Notes: generated by a model not told the origin, from the sequence alone. DNA of 51,723 nucleotides from Stenotrophomonas sp. MMGLT7 (GCF_021168555.1 NZ_JAJOZS010000016.1:1-51723), one strand, 5' to 3'; counted from the stretch's first letter, positions 18,871 to 27,949 are shown. Translations and numbers: made by a program.

Positions 18871-20049
18871 TCAGGCCTGCTCGCCCTCGCCAGCGATCCA
18901 GGTGTGACGCACCCTCAGCGCGTCGTCCAGCAGCACCAGGTCGGCCTGCAGGCCCGGCGCGATGCGGCCCAGGCGGTCGTCCAGCCCCAGGCATTGCGCC
19001 GGGTACAGCGAGGCCATGCGCGAGGCCTCGGCCAGGTCCACGCCCAGCCACGCCACCGCGTTGCGCACCGCGGTGGCCATGTCCAGCGCCGAGCCGGCCA
19101 GCGCGCCGGCGCTGTTGCGGATCACCCCGTCCACATCGGTGACGATCTCGCCGTTGAGCAGGTAGCTCTTCTCGTCCGAGCCCACCGGCGGCATCGCGTC
19201 GGTGACCAGCATCACCTTGCCGCGCGCCTTGGCCGCCAGCGCCACGCGCAGGCTGGCCGGGTGCACGTGCACGCCGTCGGCGATGATGCCCAGCCAGGTG
19301 TCCTGATCCTCCAGCGCAGCACCGACCACGCCGGGCTCGCGCCCGACCAGTTGCGACATCGCGTTGAACAGGTGGGTGAAGCCGCGGATACCGGCGGCGA
19401 TGCCGGCGCGCGCGTCGGCGTAGCTGCCGGCGCTGTGGCCGGCAAAGACGATGGCACCGCCCGCGACCAGCGCGCGGATGTCGGCGTGCGGCACCAGTTC
19501 CGGCGCCAGCGTCACCAGGGTGACGCCGTTGCCCAGCGAGGTGTCCACCTTGATCTCGTGCGCATCGGGCAGGCGCAGCTTGCTGGCATCGTGCGTGCCC
19601 TTGCGCACCGGGTTGATGTACGGCCCTTCCAGGTGGATGCCGAGGATGCCCGGCACGCCATCGGCGATTGCCCGGCGGGTGGCGGCGATGGCGGCGGCCA
19701 TCACCTCGGCGGTGTCGCTGATCAGCGTCGGCAGCAGGGCGGTGGTGCCGAAGCGTCGATGCGCGCGGGCGATCGTGGCCAGCGCCTCGGGCGAGGTGTC
19801 GTTGTTGAACAGCACACCGCCGCCGCCGTTGACCTGGATGTCGATGAAGCCCGGCAGCAGGGTGCCACCGTCCAGGTCGAAGCGCGCCTCGGCGGCGGCC
19901 ACGCGCGGATCGCCGGCGGCGACGACGGCCTGGATGCGGCCGTCGTGCAACAGCACCGCCGCGTCGTCGCGGAAGCCGTCGCCGGCGAGGATGCGGCCGT
20001 TGTGCAGGGCCAGGGTAGGATGAGCGGAGGTCATGTGTACATCGGTCAT
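18871..20049 (-). CDS. nagA: N-acetylglucosamine-6-phosphate deacetylase
   Basis: Removes acetate from GlcNAc-6-phosphate to give GlcN-6-phosphate in the cytoplasm. The 392-residue amidohydrolase shows GTLLPGFIDIQVNG (about 60-73), the metal/substrate motif HLEGPYINP, the AGHSAGSYADA and THLFNAMSQ segments with metal-binding histidines, and VTDAMPPVG with the catalytic Asp. The ATG at 20049 overlaps the stop of the upstream nagB-II gene (ATGA); a second in-frame ATG lies at 20034. It is the last gene of the minus-strand nagQ-nagP-nagR-nagB-II-nagA series. Confidence 0.96.
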   Translation of the reverse strand: MTDVHMTSAHPTLALHNGRILAGDGFRDDAAVLLHDGRIQAVVAAGDPRVAAAEARFDLDGGTLLPGFIDIQVNGGGGVLFNNDTSPEALATIARAHRRFGTTALLPTLISDTAEVMAAAIAATRRAIADGVPGILGIHLEGPYINPVRKGTHDASKLRLPDAHEIKVDTSLGNGVTLVTLAPELVPHADIRALVAGGAIVFAGHSAGSYADARAGIAAGIRGFTHLFNAMSQLVGREPGVVGAALEDQDTWLGIIADGVHVHPASLRVALAAKARGKVMLVTDAMPPVGSDEKSYLLNGEIVTDVDGVIRNSAGALAGSALDMATAVRNAVAWLGVDLAEASRMASLYPAQCLGLDDRLGRIAPGLQADLVLLDDALRVRHTWIAGEGEQA

Positions 20050-21104
20050 ACGGTTTCGGTGACCTTGTTCAGGTGCGGCGGCAGGTCCGGATTGAAACCG
20101 CGCCGCAGCGCCAGCGCGTTGATGGCGCGGTAGAAGCTCTGGATGACGAGCAGCGGCGCGCAGGCCGGGTGCGGCACCTCGGCCAGCGCCAGCGCCTGCC
20201 CCGGGCCGGACTGGCCGTCGGCGGCGGCCAGCCACACCCGCGCGCCGCGCCTGCCGAACTCCTCGGCGGCGGCGCGGGTGCCGGCACCGGTCTCGTCGGG
20301 CTGGGCGAAGGCCAGCACCGGGAAGCCGGCGCCGACCAGCGCCATCGGCCCGTGCTTCACTTCCGCCGAGCTGTAGGCCTCGGCATGCAGGCCGCAGGTT
20401 TCCTTGAACTTGAGCGCGGCTTCCTGCGCCGCCGCCAGGCCCAGGCCGCGGCCGAGCACGAACAGGTTGGTGGCATCGACCAGGCCGTCGGCCAGCGACG
20501 ACCAGTCGGCTTGCCAGGCCTGGCGCAGCGCGCCGGGCAGCGCGTCCAGCGCGGCCAACAACCCGGCATCCCCGCTCCAGTGCGCGCCCAGCTGCAGGAT
20601 CGCCGCCAGCGAGGCGAGGTAGCTCTTGGTCGCCGCCACGCTCTTCTCCGGGCCGGCAGCCAGCGGCAGCACGGTATCGGCCAGCGCCGCCAGCGGCGAG
20701 TCCTCCACGTTCACCAGCGCCACCACGCGCGCGCCGGCGGCCTTTGCGGCCTCGGCGTTGCGCAGCAGGTCCGGGCTCTTGCCCGACTGCGAGATCACCA
20801 GGTACAGCGCCCCGGCGAGCCTGAGCGGTGCCTCGTACACCGAGCCCACCGACGGCGACGCCGAGGCGGTGACGATGCCCAGCCGGGTCTCGAACAGGTA
20901 TTTGGCATAGGTGGCGGCGTGGTCGGAGCTGCCGCGCGCGCAGGTGACCACGAACGGCGGCGGCGCGGCGCGCAGCGACGCCGCCAGCGCCTCGACCACC
21001 GGCCGGTTGCGGGCGAACTGCGCGGCGACCACGTCGGCGGACTGCGCCGCCTCGCGGTACATCAGGGTCTGGTCTTCGGCGGGCAATGCCATGGGCAGGT
21101 TCAT
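20046..21104 (-). CDS. nagB-II: Glucosamine-6-phosphate deaminase of the SIS (NagB-II) type
   Basis: Converts GlcN-6-phosphate to fructose-6-phosphate and ammonia. The 352-residue protein is the isomerase half of GlmS without the glutaminase domain: two SIS domains, with CARGSSDHAATYAKYLFE (about 50-67), ISQSGKSPDLL (about 94-104), PEKSVAATKSY and, in the second, GRGLGLAAAQEAALKFKET and SSAEVKHGP. This NagB-II form replaces classical NagB in Xanthomonas and Shewanella nag loci. Both ends overlap neighbours by ATGA, indicating translational coupling with nagR and nagA. Confidence 0.94.
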   Translation of the reverse strand: MNLPMALPAEDQTLMYREAAQSADVVAAQFARNRPVVEALAASLRAAPPPFVVTCARGSSDHAATYAKYLFETRLGIVTASASPSVGSVYEAPLRLAGALYLVISQSGKSPDLLRNAEAAKAAGARVVALVNVEDSPLAALADTVLPLAAGPEKSVAATKSYLASLAAILQLGAHWSGDAGLLAALDALPGALRQAWQADWSSLADGLVDATNLFVLGRGLGLAAAQEAALKFKETCGLHAEAYSSAEVKHGPMALVGAGFPVLAFAQPDETGAGTRAAAEEFGRRGARVWLAAADGQSGPGQALALAEVPHPACAPLLVIQSFYRAINALALRRGFNPDLPPHLNKVTETV

Positions 21105-22201
21105 TCGGTCTCGGTGGCGATGGGGCGTGAGTTGCGCGGCGGCACCGGCGCGGTCGAGCCGCGCACCACCAGCTGCGGCACGAAGCCCTGGTTGTGCAGC
21201 GACTCGGCATCGTCGTCGTAGGCGTCGCTGCGCAGCTGCGCGATCAGCAGCCGCGCGGCATGGCGGGCGATGTCCTCGGTAGCCTGCTTGGCGGTGGTCA
21301 GCGCCGGCCACGACTGGCGCGAGAACGGGCTGTCCTCGAAGCCGGCGATGGACAGGTCGTAGGGCACGTTCATGCCCACCGAGCGCGCCGCCGCCAGCAC
21401 GCCGGCGGCGATCTCGTCGTTGCAGCCGAAGATCGCGGTCGGCGGCGCGCGCAGCGCCAGCAGCCGGCGCGCGCCGCGGAAGCCGTCGTCGAAGGTGTAG
21501 TCGCCCGGCACCACCAGGTGCTTGTCCAGCTCGATGCCGTAGTCGTGCAGCGCCGCCTCGTAGCCGGCGTGGCGCTCGCCGCTGGAGCGGTGCTGCGGCC
21601 CGCCCCAGAGGAAGCCGATGCGCTGGTGGCCGAGCTGGACCAGGTGCTCGGTGATCTCGTAGGCGGCGGCGCGGTCGTCGACGAACACGCACGGGCCGTC
21701 GCCCGGGTCCTCGGTGGCGGCGATGATGCGCACGGTCTTGATGCCGCGCGCGGCGAGCCTGGCCACCAGTTCCCTGCGCTCGGACATCGGCGCGGTCAGC
21801 ACCAGCCCGGCCAGGCGCGAGCGCTGCACCCACTCGGCCAGTTCGTCGGCCAGCAGCGGCGAGGTGGAATCGCACGGATGGATCTGCAGGCCGAAGCCGG
21901 TCTCGCGGCAGGCGGCCAGCACGCCGTTCTGCACGCCGATGATGTGGTACGGGTTGGGGTTGTCGTAGACCAGCCCGATCACGAACGGGGTGCCGCTGCG
22001 CAGGTTGCGCGCGGACGGATCGGGCTCGTAGTCCAGCTCGGCGATGGCGCGCAGCACGCGCGAGCGCGTGGCCTGCATCACCGACGGCTCGTTGTTGATC
22101 ACGCGCGAGACGGTCTTCAGCGAGACCTTCGCGCGCTCGGCCACGTCCTTGATCGTGGGTCTGCGCATGCCCTGCCCGTTGCTGGTGTGTGTTCCGGCCA
22201 T
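21101..22201 (-). CDS. nagR: LacI-family repressor of GlcNAc genes (NagR)
   Basis: A 366-residue regulator. The N-terminal helix-turn-helix is RPTIKDVAERAKVSLKTVSRVINNEP (about 14-38), followed by the periplasmic-binding-protein-like effector domain (NPNPYHIIGVQNGV; FGCNDEIAAGVL; AGFEDSPFSRQSWPALTT). Position inside the nag operon matches nagR of Xanthomonas campestris, where it controls GlcNAc genes and several TonB receptors. The four TGACA-N4-TGTCA palindromes in this window have the form of LacI-family operators and are its likely targets. A second in-frame ATG at 22168 (MRRPTIKD) is possible. Nine bases separate it from nagP. Confidence 0.9.
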   Translation of the reverse strand: MAGTHTSNGQGMRRPTIKDVAERAKVSLKTVSRVINNEPSVMQATRSRVLRAIAELDYEPDPSARNLRSGTPFVIGLVYDNPNPYHIIGVQNGVLAACRETGFGLQIHPCDSTSPLLADELAEWVQRSRLAGLVLTAPMSERRELVARLAARGIKTVRIIAATEDPGDGPCVFVDDRAAAYEITEHLVQLGHQRIGFLWGGPQHRSSGERHAGYEAALHDYGIELDKHLVVPGDYTFDDGFRGARRLLALRAPPTAIFGCNDEIAAGVLAAARSVGMNVPYDLSIAGFEDSPFSRQSWPALTTAKQATEDIARHAARLLIAQLRSDAYDDDAESLHNQGFVPQLVVRGSTAPVPPRNSRPIATETE

Positions 22202-22210
22202 GATGCCCTG

Positions 22211-23485
22211 TCAGCCCTGCGCCGGCATGCCGACGCGGTGCCCGCGCAGCGCGTAGTACAGGATGTACAGATAACAAGGCACCATCAGTGCGGCGAACAC
22301 CGCCTGGAAGTCGTGGTGCTGCTTGAGCACGGCGAACAGCTGCGGAATGATCGCGCCGCCGGCGATGCCCATCACCAGCAGCGCCGAGCCGATCTCGGTG
22401 AAGCGCCCCAGGCCCTTGATCGCCAGCGGGAAGATCGCCGGCCACATCATCGCGTTGGCGAAGCCCAGCGCGGCGACGAAGCCGACCGAGACGTAGCCGT
22501 GGCTCAGCAGCGCGCCGATCGAGAACAGCACGCCCATCACCGCCGACACGCTCAGGTAGCCCTGCTGCGAGATCCAGCGCGGGATCAGCGCCAGGCCCAC
22601 CAGGTAGCCGGCCAGCATCGCCGCCAGGGTGAACGAGGTGAACAGCTTGGTCTGGTCCAGCGGCAGGTCGAAGCCGTGGCCGTAGGTGCCGATGGCGTCG
22701 CCGGCCATCACCTCCACGCCGACGTAGACGAACAGGCACAGCACGCCCAGCCACAGGTGCGGGAAGTGGAAGATGCTCGAACGCGCGGGCGCGGCGGCGC
22801 CGACCGGGGTGGCGTTGACCTCGGCGGCCCTGAGCTCGGGCAGCGGCGAGAACAGCACGCCGATGGCCAGCAGCACCAGCACCGCGGCCATCAGCAGGTA
22901 CGGCGCATGGATCTTGGCGGCGAACTGGTCCAGCAGCGCCGCCTTGGTCGCCGCGTCGGCCGCCGCGACCTCGCTGGCGAGGTCGCCGATGCCGTGCAGC
23001 ACCACGGTGCCGATCAGGATCGGCGCGAGGATGCCGGCGGTCTTGTTGCAGATGCCCATCAGCGCGATGCGCCGCGCCGCGCTCGCATGCGGGCCGAGGA
23101 TGGAGATGTAGGGATTGACCGCGGTCTGCAGCAGCGCCAGGCCGCCGCCGATCACGAACAGCCCGCCCAGCGCGCCGGGGTACCAGCGCTGCGTGGAGAA
23201 CTGGCCGAACGCCGCCGCCCCGCACGCCATCACCAGCAGGCTCAGCGCCAGCCCCTTCTTCATGCCGGTGCGCTTGAGGATCCACGACGACGGCAGCGCC
23301 AGGAAGAAGTACGACAGGTAGAACACCATCAGCACCAGGAACGCGTTGACCTCGTCCAGGTCGAACGCCAGCCGCACGAAGGTGATCAGCGGGCCGTTGA
23401 TCCAGGTGAAGAAACCCATGACGAAGAACAGCACGCCGACGATGGCGATGGAAGCGACGGGACTGGCTGGCCTGGCGGTGGACAT
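22211..23485 (-). CDS. nagP: GlcNAc inner-membrane permease, MFS (NagP)
   Basis: A 424-residue, roughly twelve-helix transporter of the fucose/glucose permease branch of the major facilitator superfamily. Landmarks are FFVMGFFTWINGPLI in helix 1, GGGLALLQTAVNPYISILGP around residue 110, and ALGFANAMMWPAIFPLAIKGL near the C-terminus, all typical of NagP. It imports GlcNAc unphosphorylated, which fits the presence of a separate sugar kinase gene. It lies 37 bases after nagQ and 9 before nagR. Confidence 0.92.
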   Translation of the reverse strand: MSTARPASPVASIAIVGVLFFVMGFFTWINGPLITFVRLAFDLDEVNAFLVLMVFYLSYFFLALPSSWILKRTGMKKGLALSLLVMACGAAAFGQFSTQRWYPGALGGLFVIGGGLALLQTAVNPYISILGPHASAARRIALMGICNKTAGILAPILIGTVVLHGIGDLASEVAAADAATKAALLDQFAAKIHAPYLLMAAVLVLLAIGVLFSPLPELRAAEVNATPVGAAAPARSSIFHFPHLWLGVLCLFVYVGVEVMAGDAIGTYGHGFDLPLDQTKLFTSFTLAAMLAGYLVGLALIPRWISQQGYLSVSAVMGVLFSIGALLSHGYVSVGFVAALGFANAMMWPAIFPLAIKGLGRFTEIGSALLVMGIAGGAIIPQLFAVLKQHHDFQAVFAALMVPCYLYILYYALRGHRVGMPAQG

Positions 23486-23522
23486 GGGGCGGCGGCTCCG
23501 GGGTGGATACGGCGGGCGGGGG

Positions 23523-24278
23523 TCAGCGTCGCAGTTCGGCGACGAAGTCGTAGTAGTCGTTGTGGCAGTAGGTGTCGGTCAGCTCGATCGCACTGCCGTC
23601 GCGGGTGTAGCCCACGCGCACCACGTGCAGGATCGCCTCGCCGGTCTTCATGCCCAGGTGGCCGGCCAGCCGTGCCGGCAGGTTGATCGCGCGGAAGTAC
23701 TGCAGCGCGCGCACCACCGCGTGGCCGCGGGCGTCGAGATAGGCGTAGAGCGAATCGCCCACCGCGGCCGGGTCGGGCACGATGTGCTGCGGCAGCACCG
23801 CCTGCTCGTAGGCCATGACCCGGCCGTCGGCGCTGCGCAGGCGGGTGAGCGCGGCCACCACCGTGTCCGGCGACAGCCCCAGGCGCAGGATCTCCTCGCC
23901 GTGGGCCGGGCGCAGGCGCTGCTCCAGCCAGCGCGTACCGGGCTCGAAGCCCTTCAGCCGCAGCGTCTCGCTGAAGCTGGTCAGGCCGCTGAGCTGGTGC
24001 TGGATCTGCGAGGAGACGAAGGTGCCGGCGCCCTGGCGGCGAGTGACCAGCCCCTGCTCGACCAGCGCGTCCACCGCCTGGCGCAGGGTCACCCGCGAGA
24101 TGCCCAGCTTCTCGCACAGGTGGCGCTCGGCCGGCAGTGCCTCGCCGCCGCGCCATTTCCCACCGCGGATCTCGTCGCCGAGCTTGGCCGCCAGTTGCAG
24201 GTACAAGGGCGTGGGGGCCGCCGGATCGAGGCTCAGCTCGTCCAGCCGCGGGTCAGCTTCCTGCTTGGGTTTGGCCAT
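23523..24278 (-). CDS. nagQ: GntR/HutC-family regulator of GlcNAc genes (NagQ)
   Basis: A 251-residue regulator with a GntR winged helix (PLYLQLAAKLGDEIRGGKW; LCEKLGISRVTLRQAVDAL; GLVTRRQGAGTFV, about 25-95) and a C-terminal UTRA ligand domain (RLRSADGRVMAYEQAVLP; HVVRVGYTRDGSAIELTDTY). HutC regulators of this kind commonly bind GlcN-6-P or GlcNAc-6-P. The start at 24278 is supported by AGGGGGAG just upstream. A repeat-type operator overlaps the probable promoter 29-46 bases upstream, consistent with control of its own operon. First gene of the nagQPR-B-A operon. Confidence 0.91.
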   Translation of the reverse strand: MAKPKQEADPRLDELSLDPAAPTPLYLQLAAKLGDEIRGGKWRGGEALPAERHLCEKLGISRVTLRQAVDALVEQGLVTRRQGAGTFVSSQIQHQLSGLTSFSETLRLKGFEPGTRWLEQRLRPAHGEEILRLGLSPDTVVAALTRLRSADGRVMAYEQAVLPQHIVPDPAAVGDSLYAYLDARGHAVVRALQYFRAINLPARLAGHLGMKTGEAILHVVRVGYTRDGSAIELTDTYCHNDYYDFVAELRR

Positions 24279-24306
24279 GGCTCCCCCTGGTCCGTTCGGA
24301 TTCGTT

Positions 24307-24324
24307 ATATCCAATATAGTACCA
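24307..24324 (-). promoter_or_regulatory. NagQ-type operator and promoter of nagQPR-nagB-II-nagA
   Basis: On the minus strand TGGTACT and TGGATAT are separated by four bases, giving 11-base periodicity. This fits my recollection of the X. campestris NagQ box (two imperfect TGGTATT repeats spaced by 4 bp). A possible -10, TATAAC, lies directly beside it (24304-24309). The site is 29 bases before the nagQ ATG. Confidence 0.6.
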
Positions 24325-24349
24325 ATTTGGCGGGTGCGCACCCCTGCGC

Positions 24350-25474
24350 TCACAGCCGCAGGTACAGCCGCCGGCGGTCCATCCACCAGCCCACCGCCCA
24401 GCACGCCATGGTGTAGGCCAGCGCGCACAGCAGCGATCCGGCCGCGCCCGGCGCGATCGCCTGGAACACGCGCACGCCGATCCAGTCGTACACGCCCATG
24501 CCGGCGCCGGCGGGGATCATCTGCAGGGTGACCACGAACAGTTCCGAGAACAGGTAGATCGCCAGCGGGTTTCGTCCCAGCACGGTGAAGAAGCCGCTGC
24601 CGCGCACCTGCCCGCGCAGTTCCACCCACCACACCAGCAACGCCATCGCCAGCAGGTCCAGCCCCACCGTGCACAGCACGAACGGCGCGGTCCACAGCTT
24701 CTTGGACAGCGGCAGCCACGGGTTCCACGCCAGCGCCAGTGCGACCAGCACCGCACCGGCCAGCAGCAGCGTGCGCACCGATGCGGCATTCTTGCCGCTG
24801 CGCTGCAGCCAGCGCCCTGCCAGGTAGCCCGCCAGCACGTTGGCGGTGGCCGGCAGGGTGCCGAGCACGCCTTCCGGATCGAAGCCGCCGTCCTTGCGGT
24901 ACAGGTGTTCGCGGCCGAGCAGCCACAGGTCCAGGCGGGTGCCGGCGTTGCCGAGCTTGTCCAGCTCCAGGCCCGGCTGGCCGAATGCGTACAGGATCGC
25001 CCAGTGCCCCAGCAGCAGCGCCGCGCCGGCCCACGGCAGCGCCTTGAACGGCAGCCAGCGCACCAGCAGCGCCGCCAGCAGGTAGCACAGCGCGATGCGC
25101 TGCAGCACCCCCATCACCCGGGTATCGCCCAGCGCGTTGAACGCCCAGCTGCCGTCGGCCTGGACGTGGAAGAACGGGTACCAGTACATCGCGAACCCGC
25201 ACAGGAAGATCAGCACCGCGCGGCGGCCGGCCTTGCGCACGAACGCGGCGGACGGCATGCCGGTATCCAGCGCGAAGCTCATCGCGCTGCCCACCGCGAA
25301 CAGGAACGAGGGGAACACCAGGTCGGCCAGGGTGAAGCCGAACCAGGCGGCATGCCTGAGCTGCGCGTAGGGTTCGGCACCGGGGCCGGCGGTGTTGACC
25401 AGGATCATCAGGAAGATGGTCAGGCCGCGGAACACGTCCAGCGAGAGGAAGCGCTCTTTCTTCGGGGCGGTCAT
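24350..25474 (-). CDS. nagX: NagX, membrane HGSNAT-like acyltransferase (DUF5009)
   Basis: A 374-residue integral membrane protein with about ten hydrophobic segments. The N-terminal SLDVFRGLTIFLMILVN and the RHAAWFGFTLADLVFPSFLF segment (40-59) match the heparan-alpha-glucosaminide N-acetyltransferase family; His41 aligns with the active-site His of human HGSNAT (KHASW). The family passes an acetyl group from cytoplasmic acetyl-CoA to a terminal glucosamine on the other side of the membrane. In Xanthomonas nagX is a nag-cluster gene of unproven role. Here it sits between a GH89 enzyme gene and nagQ, suggesting acetylation of periplasmic glucosamine. Confidence 0.88.
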   Translation of the reverse strand: MTAPKKERFLSLDVFRGLTIFLMILVNTAGPGAEPYAQLRHAAWFGFTLADLVFPSFLFAVGSAMSFALDTGMPSAAFVRKAGRRAVLIFLCGFAMYWYPFFHVQADGSWAFNALGDTRVMGVLQRIALCYLLAALLVRWLPFKALPWAGAALLLGHWAILYAFGQPGLELDKLGNAGTRLDLWLLGREHLYRKDGGFDPEGVLGTLPATANVLAGYLAGRWLQRSGKNAASVRTLLLAGAVLVALALAWNPWLPLSKKLWTAPFVLCTVGLDLLAMALLVWWVELRGQVRGSGFFTVLGRNPLAIYLFSELFVVTLQMIPAGAGMGVYDWIGVRVFQAIAPGAAGSLLCALAYTMACWAVGWWMDRRRLYLRL

Positions 25475-25539
25475 TGCAGGGTCTCGATACGTGAAATTCC
25501 CGTGGGAGCGGCCGTGGGAGCGACTTGTAGGAGGGACTT

Positions 25540-25607
25540 GTAGGAGCGACTTCAGTCGCGATGGGGCTCTACCGGTAGAGCCCCATCGCGACTGAAGTCG
25601 CTCCTAC
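25540..25607. repeat. Complete GTAG palindromic repeat
   Basis: A 68-base perfect palindrome with GTAGGAGCGACTTCAGTCGC as the left arm and its exact complement on the right, joined by TACCGGTA. Partial half-copies flank it (GTGGGAGCG, GTAGGAGGG before; TCGCTCCTAC after). It lies between nagX and the GH89 gene. Other copies in the window are at 1-46, 38016-38082 and 46277-46343. Confidence 0.93.
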
Positions 25608-25675
25608 AGGTCGCTCCTACCAAAACAGCCAGACAAGAGCAGCCAGAGAATCCGGAAGAGCGGGAAAGCACCGCC

Positions 25676-27949
25676 TCACTCGCGGTCCAGCCGCTCCAGC
25701 AAGCGCCGGATCGAAGCCACCGCGTCGGCTGGAGGCTGCCGCTGCGGGATCTCCTCGCGCTCGGCCCAGGCGCGCTCCCAGCGCACGCTGCCGGCATCGA
25801 ACGCGGCCTGGTCGAACGCCTGCCCTGACGCCTGCGCCTGCCGCAGTGCGGCGAAGAAGCGCTGCCAGCGCGGCAGGTAGAACCCGGCATACATGCCCTG
25901 CCAGGCCTTGGAGGCGTAGTCGGCCAGGTTGCCGTCGCCGCCCCATACGCTGACCTGGGCGCGGGCATCGGCGAGGTAGTAGCGGCGCAGCGCCGGATCG
26001 TCCGAATACCCGGCCGCCGCGCCGGTCCAGTCGGCCAGCGTCTCCTGCTGGCCGCCGAGCAGCGCATCCAGGCCGGTGGCCAGGTCGGCGAGCTTGCCGG
26101 CCAGGCGGTCGCCGGCCGCAAGGTCGCCGCCCTGGTAGGCGCGCACCGCCTGCTGCAGCAGCTCGTCGGCCTGCAGGGTCAGGTAGTGCCGCGCGTACTC
26201 GACCAGGTCGTGGCGATACAGCGGCGCGTCGCGGTACTGGCCGGCCTGCGCCAGCAGCGCGTCGATGGCGCGGCGCAGGCGCGGCGGATCGCCGGGCTTG
26301 TCGTCGAAGGCGACGACGGCCGTGGTCGGGCGCTTGAACAGCAGGTAGGCGCCGGCCTTGCGGTCCCACCAGCGCGGCGACCAGTAGCGGGTGCCGTAGA
26401 TCGACGCCTCCAGGTCCTTCCACGCCGCCAGCAGCGCCGGCGAGGCATGGCCGTAGCGCGCGCGGGTGTACTGCGCGATCCACTGTTCCCACGGCTGCGC
26501 GGTGCCGCCCCAGGCCAGGCCGTAGAGATACTCGTAGACCACCGAGTTGTTGTGCAGCCCTTCCGGGAATACGCCGAAGCCGGCCAGGTTGCCGTGCTGC
26601 GGATCGGCCAGCAGCGCCTGCAGGTCCTGCCGGTAGAACGCGAAATCGCCGTACAGCGGATTGCTGCCGCCATAGTTGTGCACGTAGCCGTAGATCCACT
26701 GCTTGCCGTCGAACGCCTGCGAGGCCTTCCAGGTGCCCGGGTAGCGGTCGTTGCCGATGTCCAGCACCATCAGCCGCTCATCCGGCACCCGGCTCAGGAA
26801 CGCGGCGATCGCTTCGGGCTGCCAGAACTCGCGGTCGGCACCGAACAGCCAGCCCTGCATCACCCAGGTCGCCTTCGGGCTGGCCTGGGCGATGGAGCGG
26901 TAGATCGCCTCGCCGTACTGCGCCAGCCGCGCATCGCGCTGCGCCGCGGGCACCGCCTTCGCCTTGGCCGCGTCGGTATTGGCGGTGCTGTCGCCGTACT
27001 TGGCCGCGGCCACGTCGCTGCCGTCGTCGGCCACCGGCGGCAGCATCTCGTTGAAGGCGTCGGCCAGGTAGAACTCGCCTTCGCCGTAGGCCTGGGTGTA
27101 CAGCTCGATGAAGCGGCCGGCGATGCGCGCGAACAGCGGATCGGCCGGGTCCATCCAGTAGGTCTCGTGGAAGCCCTCCCAGGCGCGCATGCGATAGATC
27201 CGCGCCTGCGGGTGCGCCTGCGCGAAGGCCTTGGGCACGTAGCCGGCGAAGGCCGGCAGTACCGGCTTCATGTCCAGTTCGCGCATGCGCGCCAGGATCT
27301 TCTGCTGCAGCTGCCGCTTGCTGTCGATCCACTGCTGCGGCAGCGGCGCGCGATAGCCCTCGATGTTGCCCATGCGCTGCCACGGGGTGAACGCCGGGCC
27401 GGAGAAGTAGTCGCCCAGGTCCGCATCGGCCACGCCGAACTCGCGCCACAGCTGCTGCCAGATCGCCTCCTGGCCCTCCATCGCCAGCGGCATGTCGATG
27501 CCGTGCAGCGCCATCCAGTCGATCTCGCGTTCCCAGCGCGGCCAGTCCCAGAACGGGGTGGTGTAGCCGTAGGTGCAGGTGTTGAGATAGACACGGTGGG
27601 CGAACGGGGTGGCGACCTTCCCGCCGGCGAAGGCCTCGAAGCGGGCCGGCAGCGCAACCCGGTCGCCCTCCCAGCTGATCGAGGCCGCGCCGATCGAATT
27701 CAGGTAGGCGTAGGCGCCATGCACCATCGCCACCGGGTCCGAGCCCTGCACCTCCAGCCGCTTCCCCTGCGCCTCGATGCGATACCACGGCGTCCCGTCC
27801 TGCGGTTTCCGGGTGAGGGTGATGCGCGCAGCGGCCTCCGCGCCGAGGCTGCGTTCGAGCACCGTGTGGGCGGGATCGCCGGCGTTCGCGGCCGCGGCCA
27901 CGCCAAGGCCGGCAAGCAGCGTTAGTACGACGAATGCGGGACGCCGCAT
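25676..27949 (-). CDS. Alpha-N-acetylglucosaminidase, GH89 (NAGLU-like)
   Basis: A 757-residue exported glycosidase that removes terminal alpha-linked GlcNAc. Signal peptide about 1-23. The N-terminal small domain (about 24-115) is followed by the catalytic barrel with WDWPRWEREIDWMALHGIDMPLAM, GNIEGYRAPLPQQWI and DAFNEMLPP, where Glu301 corresponds to the acid/base Glu316 of human NAGLU; a second catalytic Glu is expected further on. The C-terminal helical domain runs to the end. Natural substrates of the family include heparan sulfate and alpha-GlcNAc-capped glycans. It lies between a TonB receptor and nagX on the same strand. Confidence 0.93.
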   Translation of the reverse strand: MRRPAFVVLTLLAGLGVAAAANAGDPAHTVLERSLGAEAAARITLTRKPQDGTPWYRIEAQGKRLEVQGSDPVAMVHGAYAYLNSIGAASISWEGDRVALPARFEAFAGGKVATPFAHRVYLNTCTYGYTTPFWDWPRWEREIDWMALHGIDMPLAMEGQEAIWQQLWREFGVADADLGDYFSGPAFTPWQRMGNIEGYRAPLPQQWIDSKRQLQQKILARMRELDMKPVLPAFAGYVPKAFAQAHPQARIYRMRAWEGFHETYWMDPADPLFARIAGRFIELYTQAYGEGEFYLADAFNEMLPPVADDGSDVAAAKYGDSTANTDAAKAKAVPAAQRDARLAQYGEAIYRSIAQASPKATWVMQGWLFGADREFWQPEAIAAFLSRVPDERLMVLDIGNDRYPGTWKASQAFDGKQWIYGYVHNYGGSNPLYGDFAFYRQDLQALLADPQHGNLAGFGVFPEGLHNNSVVYEYLYGLAWGGTAQPWEQWIAQYTRARYGHASPALLAAWKDLEASIYGTRYWSPRWWDRKAGAYLLFKRPTTAVVAFDDKPGDPPRLRRAIDALLAQAGQYRDAPLYRHDLVEYARHYLTLQADELLQQAVRAYQGGDLAAGDRLAGKLADLATGLDALLGGQQETLADWTGAAAGYSDDPALRRYYLADARAQVSVWGGDGNLADYASKAWQGMYAGFYLPRWQRFFAALRQAQASGQAFDQAAFDAGSVRWERAWAEREEIPQRQPPADAVASIRRLLERLDRE

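Noticed and set aside
20046-21104. GlmS (glucosamine-6-phosphate synthase)
   Set aside because: The N-terminal glutaminase domain with its catalytic Cys is missing and the gene is coupled to nagA, so deamination (NagB-II) fits better.
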